Assembly: GCF_004522175.1 (NCBI RefSeq)
Contig: NZ_SDEB01000001.1
Coordinates: 1 to 64,000 of the forward strand
Source of the DNA: Paracoccus ravus
Lineage (GTDB): Bacteria; Pseudomonadota; Alphaproteobacteria; Rhodobacterales; Rhodobacteraceae
Direction: 5' to 3'
DNA length: 64,000 nucleotides
The notes under the pieces are model-generated. The model saw nothing but the letters and a program-made list of their open reading frames with translations, did no database searches and was not told the origin of the DNA. The position numbers and the translations under genes are program-made. Within the stretch, counting starts at the first letter, position 1; every line of letters begins with the position of its first letter. This document shows, piece by piece, positions 25,963 to 34,030 of the stretch.

Positions 25963-26649
25963 TCATGGGTCGCTTTGAAATTGCGGGCTTAGGCACATGT
26001 CGCGGATGGTGTTAGTCGCCCATCGCACTGAAAGAGTTCGCCTCCGTGCCTCGGGAAGTGCCGACACATCATGGAGGCTCCGCCCAAGTCCCTCGCAAAT
26101 GTTTCTGCGCGCCTCCCGAGCTCTAGTCGCGCCCCTGCGGTTCGCCTCGGCCTCGAGAGGCAGTGTGTCAGCCCACTCCCGCCAACCATCTGCTAAGGTC
26201 GAATATTTGACCTCGGTCCTTCCGGCTCGATGCAGGGCACCCAGACAGACCTTTCTCGCGTCAGCCAGAGAGAGACCTGCCGCTCCGTTCAGAAAATCGA
26301 TCACCCCCAAGATACCGCAACGGAAGAGCACCTCCCGAATCGTCAGCGCGTTGCCGCCCTTGGGGTTCAAGAGCAGGGCGTTTTGCTTTTTGCGGTCGCT
26401 CAGGTCGCGCAGACCAGGAGCGTTCAAGCCCCGCTCGTGCACTTCCGGGGCAACTACCTGCATGAACTGCAAGACGGCCTCCAGCCACTCTTCCCGGCGC
26501 ATTCCTTCGGCGAGTTGCGCGCGCCTGTCCGGTTCCAGTTCCGCAAACTCTGGGCTGCGTTCCAGATCTTCGGGCTGAAAACGCGAGATCACCTCGAGCT
26601 GCGCCAGCAGCTTTTCCCTTGCCGCGAAAAACTCGATCCGGCCGCTCAT
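25963..26649 (-). CDS. Element protein of unknown function coupled to integrase, 228 aa
   Basis: This soluble, helix-rich protein starts within the integrase stop codon (ATGA overlap). A charged N-terminal region (residues 1-60) precedes a central segment NALLLNPKGGNALTIREVLF. I recognise no domain. Tight coupling to int suggests a role in integration, excision or stability of the element. Confidence 0.65.
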   Translation of the reverse strand: MSGRIEFFAAREKLLAQLEVISRFQPEDLERSPEFAELEPDRRAQLAEGMRREEWLEAVLQFMQVVAPEVHERGLNAPGLRDLSDRKKQNALLLNPKGGNALTIREVLFRCGILGVIDFLNGAAGLSLADARKVCLGALHRAGRTEVKYSTLADGWREWADTLPLEAEANRRGATRAREARRNICEGLGRSLHDVSALPEARRRTLSVRWATNTIRDMCLSPQFQSDP

Positions 26650-27905
26650 TGCAGCATCTCGGCCAGATGAGCCTCCCAGCGGAGCTGCGCCGCCTGCCGT
26701 TCGGCCCAGAGCTCAGATTTGTCATAGCGCGCCACCAGGTCGCCGCGCTTGTGTGCGATCATTGCCTCGGCCACCTCGAAGGCCACGCCGACTTCCGAAA
26801 GACCCGTGCGGAAGGATCGCCGCAGGGCATGGCAACCGATCTTGTCCATGCCCGGCGCGCGCCCCGGATCGAACTCGCCCACCAGTTCCAACAGCCGGGC
26901 CTTGATCGCCCGCCAGCGCTCGCCCATGCCGGTGATGCGCCCAATTGTCCCGTCCGGGTTCGTCCGACCGGGAAAGACCAGGTCGGTGCCGGCGCGGCGC
27001 GGCTGCGCCTCGATCAGCGCCCGCGACATCGGACCGAGCGGCACCCGCTGCGTCCGGCCCATCTTGGTTTCATGCGCCGGGATCACCCACTCATCGCCCG
27101 AGACATCGCACCAGCGCATCGAATTGGTTTCGCTCTTGCGCTGTCCGGTCAGCAGGCAGAGCCGGAAGAAGTCGCGTGATTGCGCGGAGCCCCTCTCAGT
27201 GGCCTCCCAGAAGGCCTTGAGCTCGTCGCGGCCGATGAGGGTCAGCAACTCACGCGAAAGGCGCTGTGCGCGCGTTGTGCGGCCCCTCCGGTATCCTGCG
27301 AGCACATTGGCCCGCAGATGCCCGGTATCGGCAGCCCAGTTCAGGAAGGAATTGGCGCATTGCCGGAAATAGGCCGCAGCGCCGGGGCGTCCCTCATCCT
27401 CGATGCGATCAATGATCGCGACGATCGAGGCCCGCTCCAGGTCCTCGCCCTTCACCCGCTTGAGGCTGTCGAAATTGCGCCGTAGCGAGGACATCACGTC
27501 GCGCCGCTTCTGAACCTGTCGCCGCTCCAGATCACGGCCATAGAATTCCATCAGCTCGGCCAGCCGTTCTCCGGCCCGCGTCCTCACGGTCGGATCCTTG
27601 CCGCCCCGCGCCTTCAGCATCAGATCGCGCGCCCGCTCTCGCGCATCGGCAAGTCTGACCTCCTCGACGCCGCCGATGCGAATGTTGATGCGCTGCCCGG
27701 CGCGGCCGCGGCCGATGCGGGTTTCGACATAGTAGGATTTCGCGCCGCTCGGCTGGACTCGCACCACCAGACCGCGCACCGTGGCATCGGGAACGGAGTA
27801 GCGTCCGGCCCTTGGCTCCAGCTTTTCGATCAACCGCACCGTCAGCGCCTGCGGCCCACCTGAGCGCCTCCGACTGGGAAAGGAAATCACGTTTGTTTCG
27901 GTCAT
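26646..27905 (-). CDS. Tyrosine-type site-specific integrase
   Basis: The 419-aa recombinase has an N-terminal arm-binding-like domain (GGVEEVRLADARERARDL) and a SAM-like core-binding region near residues 115-205. The catalytic domain shows R in LLTGQRKSE, K in HETKMGRTQ, H-x2-R in CHALRRSF, H in MIAHKRGD and the nucleophile Y in VARYDKS. All catalytic positions are present, so it looks active. The ATG at 27905 lies six bases after GAGGT; 27908 is also possible. It sits next to attR. Confidence 0.93.
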   Translation of the reverse strand: MTETNVISFPSRRRSGGPQALTVRLIEKLEPRAGRYSVPDATVRGLVVRVQPSGAKSYYVETRIGRGRAGQRINIRIGGVEEVRLADARERARDLMLKARGGKDPTVRTRAGERLAELMEFYGRDLERRQVQKRRDVMSSLRRNFDSLKRVKGEDLERASIVAIIDRIEDEGRPGAAAYFRQCANSFLNWAADTGHLRANVLAGYRRGRTTRAQRLSRELLTLIGRDELKAFWEATERGSAQSRDFFRLCLLTGQRKSETNSMRWCDVSGDEWVIPAHETKMGRTQRVPLGPMSRALIEAQPRRAGTDLVFPGRTNPDGTIGRITGMGERWRAIKARLLELVGEFDPGRAPGMDKIGCHALRRSFRTGLSEVGVAFEVAEAMIAHKRGDLVARYDKSELWAERQAAQLRWEAHLAEMLQ

Positions 27906-27942
27906 CATCTCACCTCTCGACACGCCGCCTGCCAGCGGCCCT

Positions 27943-27963
27943 GGGTGACACCTGGGTGACACC
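27943..27963 (+). promoter_or_regulatory. Candidate integrase arm sites at attR
   Basis: GGGTGACACC occurs at 27943-27952 and 27954-27963, 11 bases apart, matching the pair at 22587-22607 in spacing and orientation. The sites lie just upstream of int and 107 bp from the right core, so integrase binding here could also autoregulate int. Confidence 0.6.
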
Positions 27964-28070
27964 GTGACCGGAATCCTATGTCCTCGCGTGTCCGATGAAA
28001 AGATGGAAAGATTTGAAATATATGAAGTTTTGTCCCTGCATATCCTCCCATGAACAGAAGGAAATCACTG

Positions 28071-28090
28071 TATGTCAAAGAGCGCTGAGC
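28071..28090 (+). repeat. attR core of the integrative element
   Basis: An exact copy of the 20-bp attL core. It supplies the ATG (28072) and first six codons of the purine nucleoside phosphorylase. The upstream AAGGAA at 28058-28063, eight bases before the ATG, is element DNA and replaces the host ribosome binding site left at attL. Confidence 0.93.
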
Positions 28091-28869
28091 TTGCCCGCCT
28101 GATCCGCGACCGCGCGGGCTATGCCGCCCCCGAATACGGTCTGATCCTCGGCTCGGGGCTTGGGCATCTGGCGGCAACGATCGAGGGCGTGGCGACCCCC
28201 TATTCCGACCTGCCGGGTTTTCCCCATGCGGGGGTTTCGGGGCACGTCCCTCAGCTTGTGATCGGCACGCTGGAGGGGCGGCGGGTCGCCGTCTTTGGCG
28301 GGCGCGCGCATTACTATGAATCGGGTCGCGCCGACATCATGCGCCTGCCGCTCGAGGTGCTGCGCGAATTGGGCTGCGAGCGGCTGATCCTGACCAATGC
28401 CGCAGGCTCGCTGCGCGCGGACCTGCCACCGGGGGCGCTGATGCTGCTCTCGGACCATATCGCCTTCGCCGGGACCAACCCGCTGATCGGCGAGGCCTCG
28501 GACGCGCGTTTCGTGCCGATGACCGATGCCCATGACGCCGGGATGCGCGCCGGGCTGAAAGCCGCCGCCGAGGCCGAGGGGGTCGATCTGCCCGAGGGGG
28601 TCTATTGCTGGTTCTCGGGCCCGAGTTTCGAGACCCCGGCCGAGATCCGCGCCGCACGCGTGCTGGGCGCGGACGCGGTCGGCATGTCCACCGTCCCCGA
28701 GATCATCCTTGGCCGCTTCCTTGGCCTGCGCTGCGCCGCAGTTTCGGTCATCACCAATATGGGCGCGGGGCTCTCGGACGAATCGATCAGCCATGAGCAT
28801 ACCAAGGCCATGGCCCCCCTCGGCGCGGCGAAGCTTGAAAAGGTGCTAAGGCGCTTTTTGCGCGGCTAG
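28072..28869 (+). CDS. Purine-nucleoside phosphorylase (trimeric type)
   Basis: The 265-aa enzyme cleaves purine nucleosides with phosphate. It has the PNP-class motifs LILGSGLGHLA (24-34), FGGRAHYYES, LTNAAGSL and the substrate segment GPSFETPAEIRA. The gene logically belongs after the BMP/YufOPQ transporter, and the core repeat shows the two were adjacent before the element inserted. It now depends on element sequence for its ribosome binding site and probably its promoter. Its last 24 bases overlap the convergent mnmH gene. Confidence 0.93.
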   Translation: MSKSAELARLIRDRAGYAAPEYGLILGSGLGHLAATIEGVATPYSDLPGFPHAGVSGHVPQLVIGTLEGRRVAVFGGRAHYYESGRADIMRLPLEVLRELGCERLILTNAAGSLRADLPPGALMLLSDHIAFAGTNPLIGEASDARFVPMTDAHDAGMRAGLKAAAEAEGVDLPEGVYCWFSGPSFETPAEIRAARVLGADAVGMSTVPEIILGRFLGLRCAAVSVITNMGAGLSDESISHEHTKAMAPLGAAKLEKVLRRFLRG

Positions 28870-29898
28870 GGCCGCCTCGACCGCCCCGCAGGCGGCATCG
28901 AGATCCGACAGATCCGACAAGGCAACCACTCTGCTGCGCCCGTCATCATACCGGGCGCGGTGTTTCTGGTAGCGCGGGTCGTAATGGTCACGCATCAACC
29001 CCTCGGCCAGCGCGGTCCAGTTGTGCGTCTCGGCAAAGCGCTGCCAGGTCTCGATGCGCTCGGCCGGATGAGAGGGGCGCAGGCTTTCGAGAATGCGCGC
29101 CAGACGCGCCGGGTCGGCAGCCGCATCGGCATAGGCGCGAGCAGTGAAACCGGCGCGGGCTCTAAGCGGAACCGCCAACCGGATGCGCGGGGCCGAGATC
29201 AATGCCTGCCAGATGCCGCGCGGCAGGTTCAGATCGCCGATGCGCGAGCTTTCGGCCTCGATGAGCAAGGGGCGGCTGGGGTCCAGCCCCTCCAGCGCCA
29301 TAGCGAGGCGGCTTTCGAAGAGCTTCTGCGCGGGCTGGCCGCCGGGCCTTGCGCCGAACAGGCTGCCGCGGTGATTGGCGAGCCCCTCGAGGTCGATGAC
29401 CTGATGGCCGCGCGCGGCGAGGCGGCTCAGGATCTCGGTCTTGCCGCTGCCGGTATTGCCATCAAGGACCACGACCGGGGCCACAACCGGGGCGAGCAGA
29501 CGCGCGACCACCAGCCCGCGCCATGCCTTGTAGCCGCCCTCGATCCGGCCGACGCGCCAGCCGATCTGGCCAAGGATCGTCGCGAAAGCGCCGGAGCGCT
29601 GCCCGCCGCGCCAGCAATAGACCAAAGGTTTCCAGCCTCCGCCATAACCCGAAAGCGGCCCCGCGATGTGGCGCGCGGCATTGGCCGCGACCAGCGCGCC
29701 GCCGATCTTGCGGGCGTCAAAGGGGGAAACCTGCTTGTAGATGGTGCCGACCTGCGCGCGTTCCGCATCGGAAAGGACGGGCAAGCTGATCGCGCCGGGC
29801 AGGTGATCCTCGAGAAATTCCGAAGGGGCGCGGGTATCTATGATGGTGTCGAACCCGGCCAAAGCCGGATCCGACAGGGATGTCAGACGGATGTCCAA
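28846..29898 (-). CDS. mnmH: tRNA 2-selenouridine synthase
   Basis: The 350-aa protein joins a rhodanese domain (catalytic Cys95 in LVYCWRGGQRS) to a P-loop domain (GNTGSGKT, 147-154). This is the layout of MnmH/SelU, which converts 2-thiouridine at the wobble base to geranylated and then 2-selenouridine. The start is TTG at 29898, immediately after the L,D-transpeptidase stop. No selD is in view. The 3' end overlaps the convergent phosphorylase gene by 24 bp. Confidence 0.92.
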   Translation of the reverse strand: MDIRLTSLSDPALAGFDTIIDTRAPSEFLEDHLPGAISLPVLSDAERAQVGTIYKQVSPFDARKIGGALVAANAARHIAGPLSGYGGGWKPLVYCWRGGQRSGAFATILGQIGWRVGRIEGGYKAWRGLVVARLLAPVVAPVVVLDGNTGSGKTEILSRLAARGHQVIDLEGLANHRGSLFGARPGGQPAQKLFESRLAMALEGLDPSRPLLIEAESSRIGDLNLPRGIWQALISAPRIRLAVPLRARAGFTARAYADAAADPARLARILESLRPSHPAERIETWQRFAETHNWTALAEGLMRDHYDPRYQKHRARYDDGRSRVVALSDLSDLDAACGAVEAALAAQKAP

Positions 29899-30477
29899 TC
29901 AGTAGACGTAGACGGGCGTACCGACCGCGACCTGTTCGTAAAGGTCCATCACCGCCTCGTTGCGCATCCGCAGGCAGCCATTCGAGACCGCGCGGCCGAT
30001 CGAGCCCGGCTCGGTCGTGCCATGGATGCGGATCGAGGTGTCATTGCCCTTGGCGTCGTAAAGATAGAGCGCGCGTGCGCCCAGCGGGTTGCTTGGGCCG
30101 CCCGGCATGCCATCGGCCCATTTGCCATATTGCTCGGGCTTGCGCTTGATCATCGCGGGGGTGGGCGTCCAGCTCGGCCATTCGGTCTTGCGACCGACCG
30201 AAGCGCGACCGCGCCAGATCAGTTCGGCCGTGCCGACCGCGACGCCATAGCGGATGGCGCGACCGGGGGCGACGACGTGATACAGGAAAAAGTCCTTGGA
30301 CACGACAACGATACTGCCCACTTCGAAATCCGGGCGGATCGCCACCTCGGTCGGGGCATAGGGGTCACGCTTGGCGACCGGCTTGGCTGCGGGGGCGTTC
30401 GGCATCGCCTGCGCCAGCACCAGCGACGGTGCGGCCACCAGCGGCACGGAGAGCATCAGCATCTGACGGCGGTTCAT
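29899..30477 (-). CDS. L,D-transpeptidase (YkuD domain)
   Basis: The 192-aa exported protein has an RR-containing signal sequence (NRRQMLMLSVPLVAAPSLVLA), possibly Tat-dependent. The YkuD catalytic pattern follows: His152 in HGTTEPGS and Cys168 in SNGCLRM. These enzymes make 3-3 cross-links in peptidoglycan or attach proteins to it. ATG 30477 is seven bases from AGGA; ATG 30480 is also possible. Confidence 0.9.
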   Translation of the reverse strand: MNRRQMLMLSVPLVAAPSLVLAQAMPNAPAAKPVAKRDPYAPTEVAIRPDFEVGSIVVVSKDFFLYHVVAPGRAIRYGVAVGTAELIWRGRASVGRKTEWPSWTPTPAMIKRKPEQYGKWADGMPGGPSNPLGARALYLYDAKGNDTSIRIHGTTEPGSIGRAVSNGCLRMRNEAVMDLYEQVAVGTPVYVY

Positions 30478-30609
30478 CATCCATTCCTGACTTCGGGCAA
30501 TCTTGGTCTTTCCGGTAACCTTTCGATGATGTGGGATCAACTCAAAGCGCCGTGACAGGCTTGAATGACTGCGGAATCGTGCCTAGCTTGCACCGCAAAG
30601 GAGCCCGCC

Positions 30610-30840
30610 ATGTGCTGCGCGACCAAGCTTGTCCCCGTGCGGATGCCGCGAAAACGCCCAAAGGCGCGGCCCCCGCATCTGTGCCGGGGCAGCGGGCGGC
30701 TTGGATGCCGATGCCATGTCATGGCGCGGCAAGATCTGTCACTTAGCCCATCGCTCCCGCCGATCCGGCTGCACCTGCCGCGGCCACAATGGGTGCAACA
30801 TGCGGCGCATCGGCCGCAGGCTCCGCCCCATCCTTGCTGA
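30610..30840 (+). CDS. Cys- and Pro-rich small ORF upstream of copA
   Basis: ATG 30610 follows an excellent AAAGGAG site and starts Met-Cys-Cys. The 76-aa frame holds further cysteines (LCRGSGRLGCRC), a basic middle and a Pro/His-rich end closing in PPHPC. It ends 34 bases before the copper ATPase start. A possible promoter (TTGAAT, 17 bases, TAGCTT) lies just before it. It could be a copper-sensing leader ORF, or chance coding; no family is recognised. The 5' in-frame extension to 30565 lacks a site. Confidence 0.4.
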   Translation: MCCATKLVPVRMPRKRPKARPPHLCRGSGRLGCRCHVMARQDLSLSPSLPPIRLHLPRPQWVQHAAHRPQAPPHPC

Positions 30841-30874
30841 ATCGCTTCCATGCCATTCAGACAGGAACAGGATC

Positions 30875-33313
30875 ATGACCCTCTCGAACAGGATTTTCCC
30901 GGCAGAGGCCCAACTGGCCGTAACCGGTATGAACTGCGCCTCTTGTGCCGGGCGCGTAGAAAAGGTGTTGCGCAATGTGGCCGGCATCAGCGGCGCAAAG
31001 GTCAATTTCGCCACCGGGCAGGCGCATTTCCGGGTGACCTCGCCCGAGGCCATGACCGCGGCCGTCGCCGCGCTGGACCAGGCCGGCTATCCCGCCCGCC
31101 CCGCCGAAACCCGGCTGCACATCCAGGGCATGAGCTGCGCATCATGCAGCGCACGGGTCGAGAAGGCCCTGCTCGCCATGCCCGGCGTGCATTCCGCCAA
31201 CGTGAACCTCGCGACCGGAACCGCTGCCATCAGCCATTCGCCCGCGCTCAGCGCCGGGGAACTGGCGGATGCCGTCTCGGCCAAGGGCTATCCGGCATCG
31301 CCGCGGCAGGACCATGCTCCGCCCCATCAGCATGATCATGACGAGGATGCTGCCCGGCTGAAAGGCCGATTCCTGACGGCGCTGGCCCTGACACTGCCGA
31401 TCTTTGTCGTCGAGATGGGCGGGCATCTGCTGCCCGGGCTGCATCACTGGCTTGCGCAGGCAGTCGGGACGCGGCTGCTTTGGCTCGCAGAATTCGTCCT
31501 GACAAGCGCGGTTCTCGCCGGTCCGGGGCGGGTTTTTTTCCAGATCGGCATCCCCGCCTTGCTGCGCCGCACGCCCGAGATGAACAGCCTTGTCGCGCTT
31601 GGGGCCGGGGCGGCCTGGCTTTATTCGACAGTCGCGACCTTTGCCCCGGATCTGCTGCCCCCGGATTCGCGTCATGTCTATTTCGAAGCCGCCGCGGTGA
31701 TCATCTGCCTCATCCTGCTGGGGCGCTGGCTCGAGGCCCGCGCCAAGGGCCGGGCCGGGGCCGCGATCCGGCATCTGATCGAGCTTGCGCCGGAAACCGC
31801 CTGGGCCGAGCGTGACGGAGAACTGGTCGAAACCGCCGTCGCCGATCTTCGCGCCGGGGATATGGTCCAGATCCGGCCGGGCGCGCGGGTGCCGGTGGAT
31901 GGCGTGATCACCGCAGGCACAGGCCCCGTCGACGAGGCCATGCTGACCGGCGAGCCGATGCCCGTGGTAAAGGCAAGCGGCGACAAGGTCACCGGCGGCA
32001 CGATCAACGGGACCGCGACGCTGAGCGTGCGGGTGACCGCCACCGGCGCCGAGACCGTGCTGGCCCGGATCATCCATCTGGTCCAGGAAGCGCAGGCGAC
32101 GAAACTTCCGGTTCAGGCCGCGGTGGATCGCGTGACCGCCGTCTTTGTCCCCGTGGTCATCGCGCTCGCCGTCCTGACCTTCGGGATCTGGCTGATCGCC
32201 TCCGGAGAAGTTGCCCCGGCGCTGGTGGCGGCCGTCTCGGTGCTGATCATCGCCTGCCCTTGCGCCATGGGACTGGCCGTGCCGATCTCGATCATGGTCG
32301 GAACCGGGCGCGGTGCCGAGCTTGGCCTCTTATTCCGCCGGGGCGATGCGCTGCAACGCCTTGCCGAGGCGCAAACCATCGGCTTCGACAAGACCGGAAC
32401 CCTGACCCAGGGCCAACCCGCCCTGACCCGGATCTCGGTATCGGGCATCAGTCGCGCCGAGGCGCTGCGTCTGGCCGCCTCGGCCGAGGCCCAGTCCGAG
32501 CATCCGCTTGCCGAAGCGATCCTTGCCGCCGCACGGGCCGAGGGGCTGGAGCTCGCACCTTCACAGGGGACCAAGGCCCATGCGGGCCGTGGCCTGACCG
32601 CAGAGGTCGAGGGGCGCGCCTTGCTGATCGGCAATCTCGCCGCGCTGAGGGAGACGGGGATCGACCCGGACCCCGAACTTGGCGCGCAAGCCCGGCACTG
32701 GGCCGATGAGGCCGCGACCCCGGTGCATCTGGCCGTCGATGGCCGTCACGTCGCGGCCTTGGCGATTGCCGACACGATTCGCCCCTCAGCCGCCAAGACG
32801 ATGCGCGAACTCGAAGCGCTTGGCGTCGATACGGTGCTGCTTTCGGGCGATGTGCAGGCCGCCGCCGAGGCGGTTGGCGGCCAGCTTGGCATCAATCGCG
32901 TCCTTGGTGGGCTTCTGCCCGAGGACAAGTTGCAGCGCATCCGCGATCTGGGTGAGGGCACAGTCTTTGTCGGGGACGGCATCAATGACGCGCCGGCGCT
33001 GGCCGCAGCACGCACCGGAATCGCCATCGGGACCGGCACGGATGTCGCGATCGAATCGGCCGATGTGGTGCTGGTCAGCGGCGATCCGCGCGGCGTCCCC
33101 CGCGCGATTCGGCTGTCCCGCGCGGTGATGCGGAACATCCGGCAGAACCTTTTCTGGGCGTTTGCCTATAACGCGGCCTTGATCCCCGTCGCGATGGGGG
33201 CCTTGGTGCCTTTTGGCGGGCCGCAGCTTTCGCCGATGCTCGGCGCGGGCGCGATGGCACTATCCTCGGTATTCGTCGTGACAAATGCCCTCAGGCTCAG
33301 ACGATTCGCATGA
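30875..33313 (+). CDS. copA: Copper-exporting P1B-type ATPase
   Basis: The 812-aa pump has two N-terminal metal-binding domains (Cys21/Cys24 and Cys88/Cys91, both in GM.CASC), a His-rich linker near 146-155 and the phosphatase motif TGEP (358-361). The membrane metal site is CPC (461-463), the phosphorylated Asp505 lies in DKTGTLT, the nucleotide-binding HP is at 543-544, and a late GDGINDAP motif is present. It exports Cu(I) from the cytoplasm. The ATG at 30875 follows AGGAACAGGATC; the longer frame from 30629 is not supported. Its stop overlaps the decayed esterase start. Confidence 0.96.
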   Translation: MTLSNRIFPAEAQLAVTGMNCASCAGRVEKVLRNVAGISGAKVNFATGQAHFRVTSPEAMTAAVAALDQAGYPARPAETRLHIQGMSCASCSARVEKALLAMPGVHSANVNLATGTAAISHSPALSAGELADAVSAKGYPASPRQDHAPPHQHDHDEDAARLKGRFLTALALTLPIFVVEMGGHLLPGLHHWLAQAVGTRLLWLAEFVLTSAVLAGPGRVFFQIGIPALLRRTPEMNSLVALGAGAAWLYSTVATFAPDLLPPDSRHVYFEAAAVIICLILLGRWLEARAKGRAGAAIRHLIELAPETAWAERDGELVETAVADLRAGDMVQIRPGARVPVDGVITAGTGPVDEAMLTGEPMPVVKASGDKVTGGTINGTATLSVRVTATGAETVLARIIHLVQEAQATKLPVQAAVDRVTAVFVPVVIALAVLTFGIWLIASGEVAPALVAAVSVLIIACPCAMGLAVPISIMVGTGRGAELGLLFRRGDALQRLAEAQTIGFDKTGTLTQGQPALTRISVSGISRAEALRLAASAEAQSEHPLAEAILAAARAEGLELAPSQGTKAHAGRGLTAEVEGRALLIGNLAALRETGIDPDPELGAQARHWADEAATPVHLAVDGRHVAALAIADTIRPSAAKTMRELEALGVDTVLLSGDVQAAAEAVGGQLGINRVLGGLLPEDKLQRIRDLGEGTVFVGDGINDAPALAAARTGIAIGTGTDVAIESADVVLVSGDPRGVPRAIRLSRAVMRNIRQNLFWAFAYNAALIPVAMGALVPFGGPQLSPMLGAGAMALSSVFVVTNALRLRRFA

Positions 33314-33927
33314 AGATCACCGCGGCAGCCGGGGCGTCTCTTCCCAGAGTGCCGGCCTTTGGCGACGGCCTGACCGCCGGATATGGGCTCGCGCCCGAGA
33401 AACGGTTGGTTCCACGCCTCGCGGCCTGGGTGACCCGACAGGGCCAGCCGGTCCATCTGGTCAATGACGGCGTCGCGGGCGAGACGACCGCGCAGGGGCG
33501 CGCCCGGATCGCGTCACGTCTGGCGCAGCACCCTCCCGACGGGGGGATTGTCGAACTGGGCAGAAATGACTTGCGGGCCGGAGTGTCTCCGGCCCGGGAG
33601 AGACCGATCTGGATGCGATTCTGGCGCTGGCCCGCGCGCCTTGGCGTCAGGTGCTGCTGGTCGGAATCGCGCCCCCGAGCTTGACCCGGCGCGGAGCAGG
33701 GCATGGGCGGCGTTCTGGCCCCGCCTTGCTGCCCGGCACGGCACGCTGCTTTACGAAAATCTCTATGCGCTGCTTTTCGCCCTGGACCGGCAGCGGCTCA
33801 GGGACATGCTGCTGGCGGGCACGACCCATCCTCGGCGCGCGGCGTCGAGGCCCTTCAAGGGGCTGGGCCGAGGGTCGTTTACCTGATTCGTGAGATCCGC
33901 ACCGTGAAGGCGGGCCAGCCGGGCTGA
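33310..33927 (+). pseudogene. Decayed GDSL/SGNH arylesterase
   Basis: Similarity to TesA-like arylesterases can be followed across at least three frames: FGDGLTAGYGL, LVNDGVAGETTAQG and IVELGRNDLRAG in frame one, then DLDAILALARAPWRQVLLVG, then PARSRAWAAFWPRLAARHG, then THPSARGVEAL. Frameshifts lie near 33595, 33675 and 33825. The nucleophilic Ser of the GDSL block is Gly, and the D-x2-H block reads TTHP, so two catalytic residues are gone. Its start overlaps the copA stop (ATGA). Confidence 0.85.
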
Positions 33928-33948
33928 CCGCTCCGCTTCGGACATGAT

Positions 33949-33973
33949 AAAACCCCGCCCGGAAGGGACGGGG
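33949..33973 (-). terminator. Intrinsic terminator of rpmB
   Basis: On the minus strand an 8-bp stem CCCCGTCC / GGGCGGGG (one G-T pair) with a 5-nt loop is followed by TTTT. It lies 57 bases after the rpmB stop. Confidence 0.85.
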
Positions 33974-34030
33974 TCGATCTGCAGCCCTCCGGTCTCGAAT
34001 CGCTCGACCGTCGGGACATGCAGAAGGGAA

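Larger units (their letters stand above)
22496..28090 (-). mobile_element. 5.6-kb integrative element between permease and purine nucleoside phosphorylase genes
   Basis: The region is bounded by perfect 20-bp direct repeats (22496-22515 and 28071-28090) and interrupts what must have been an overlapping gene pair. All genes inside are on the minus strand, opposite to the host operon. They run from a tyrosine integrase at the right end through an excisionase-like HTH, an HNH protein, a winged-helix protein, a replication-initiator candidate with iterons, and four to five unknown small genes. No capsid, portal, terminase, relaxase or resistance gene is visible. Size and content suggest a phage satellite or minimal integrative element rather than a complete prophage. 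Confidence 0.9.

Noticed and set aside
28012..28045. Promoter for the phosphorylase gene in the AT-rich end of the element
   Set aside because: TTGAAA is present but no good -10 element lies at proper spacing, so it was not listed as a feature.
22496..28090. Complete prophage
   Set aside because: Only 5.6 kb, without capsid, tail, portal, terminase or lysis genes.
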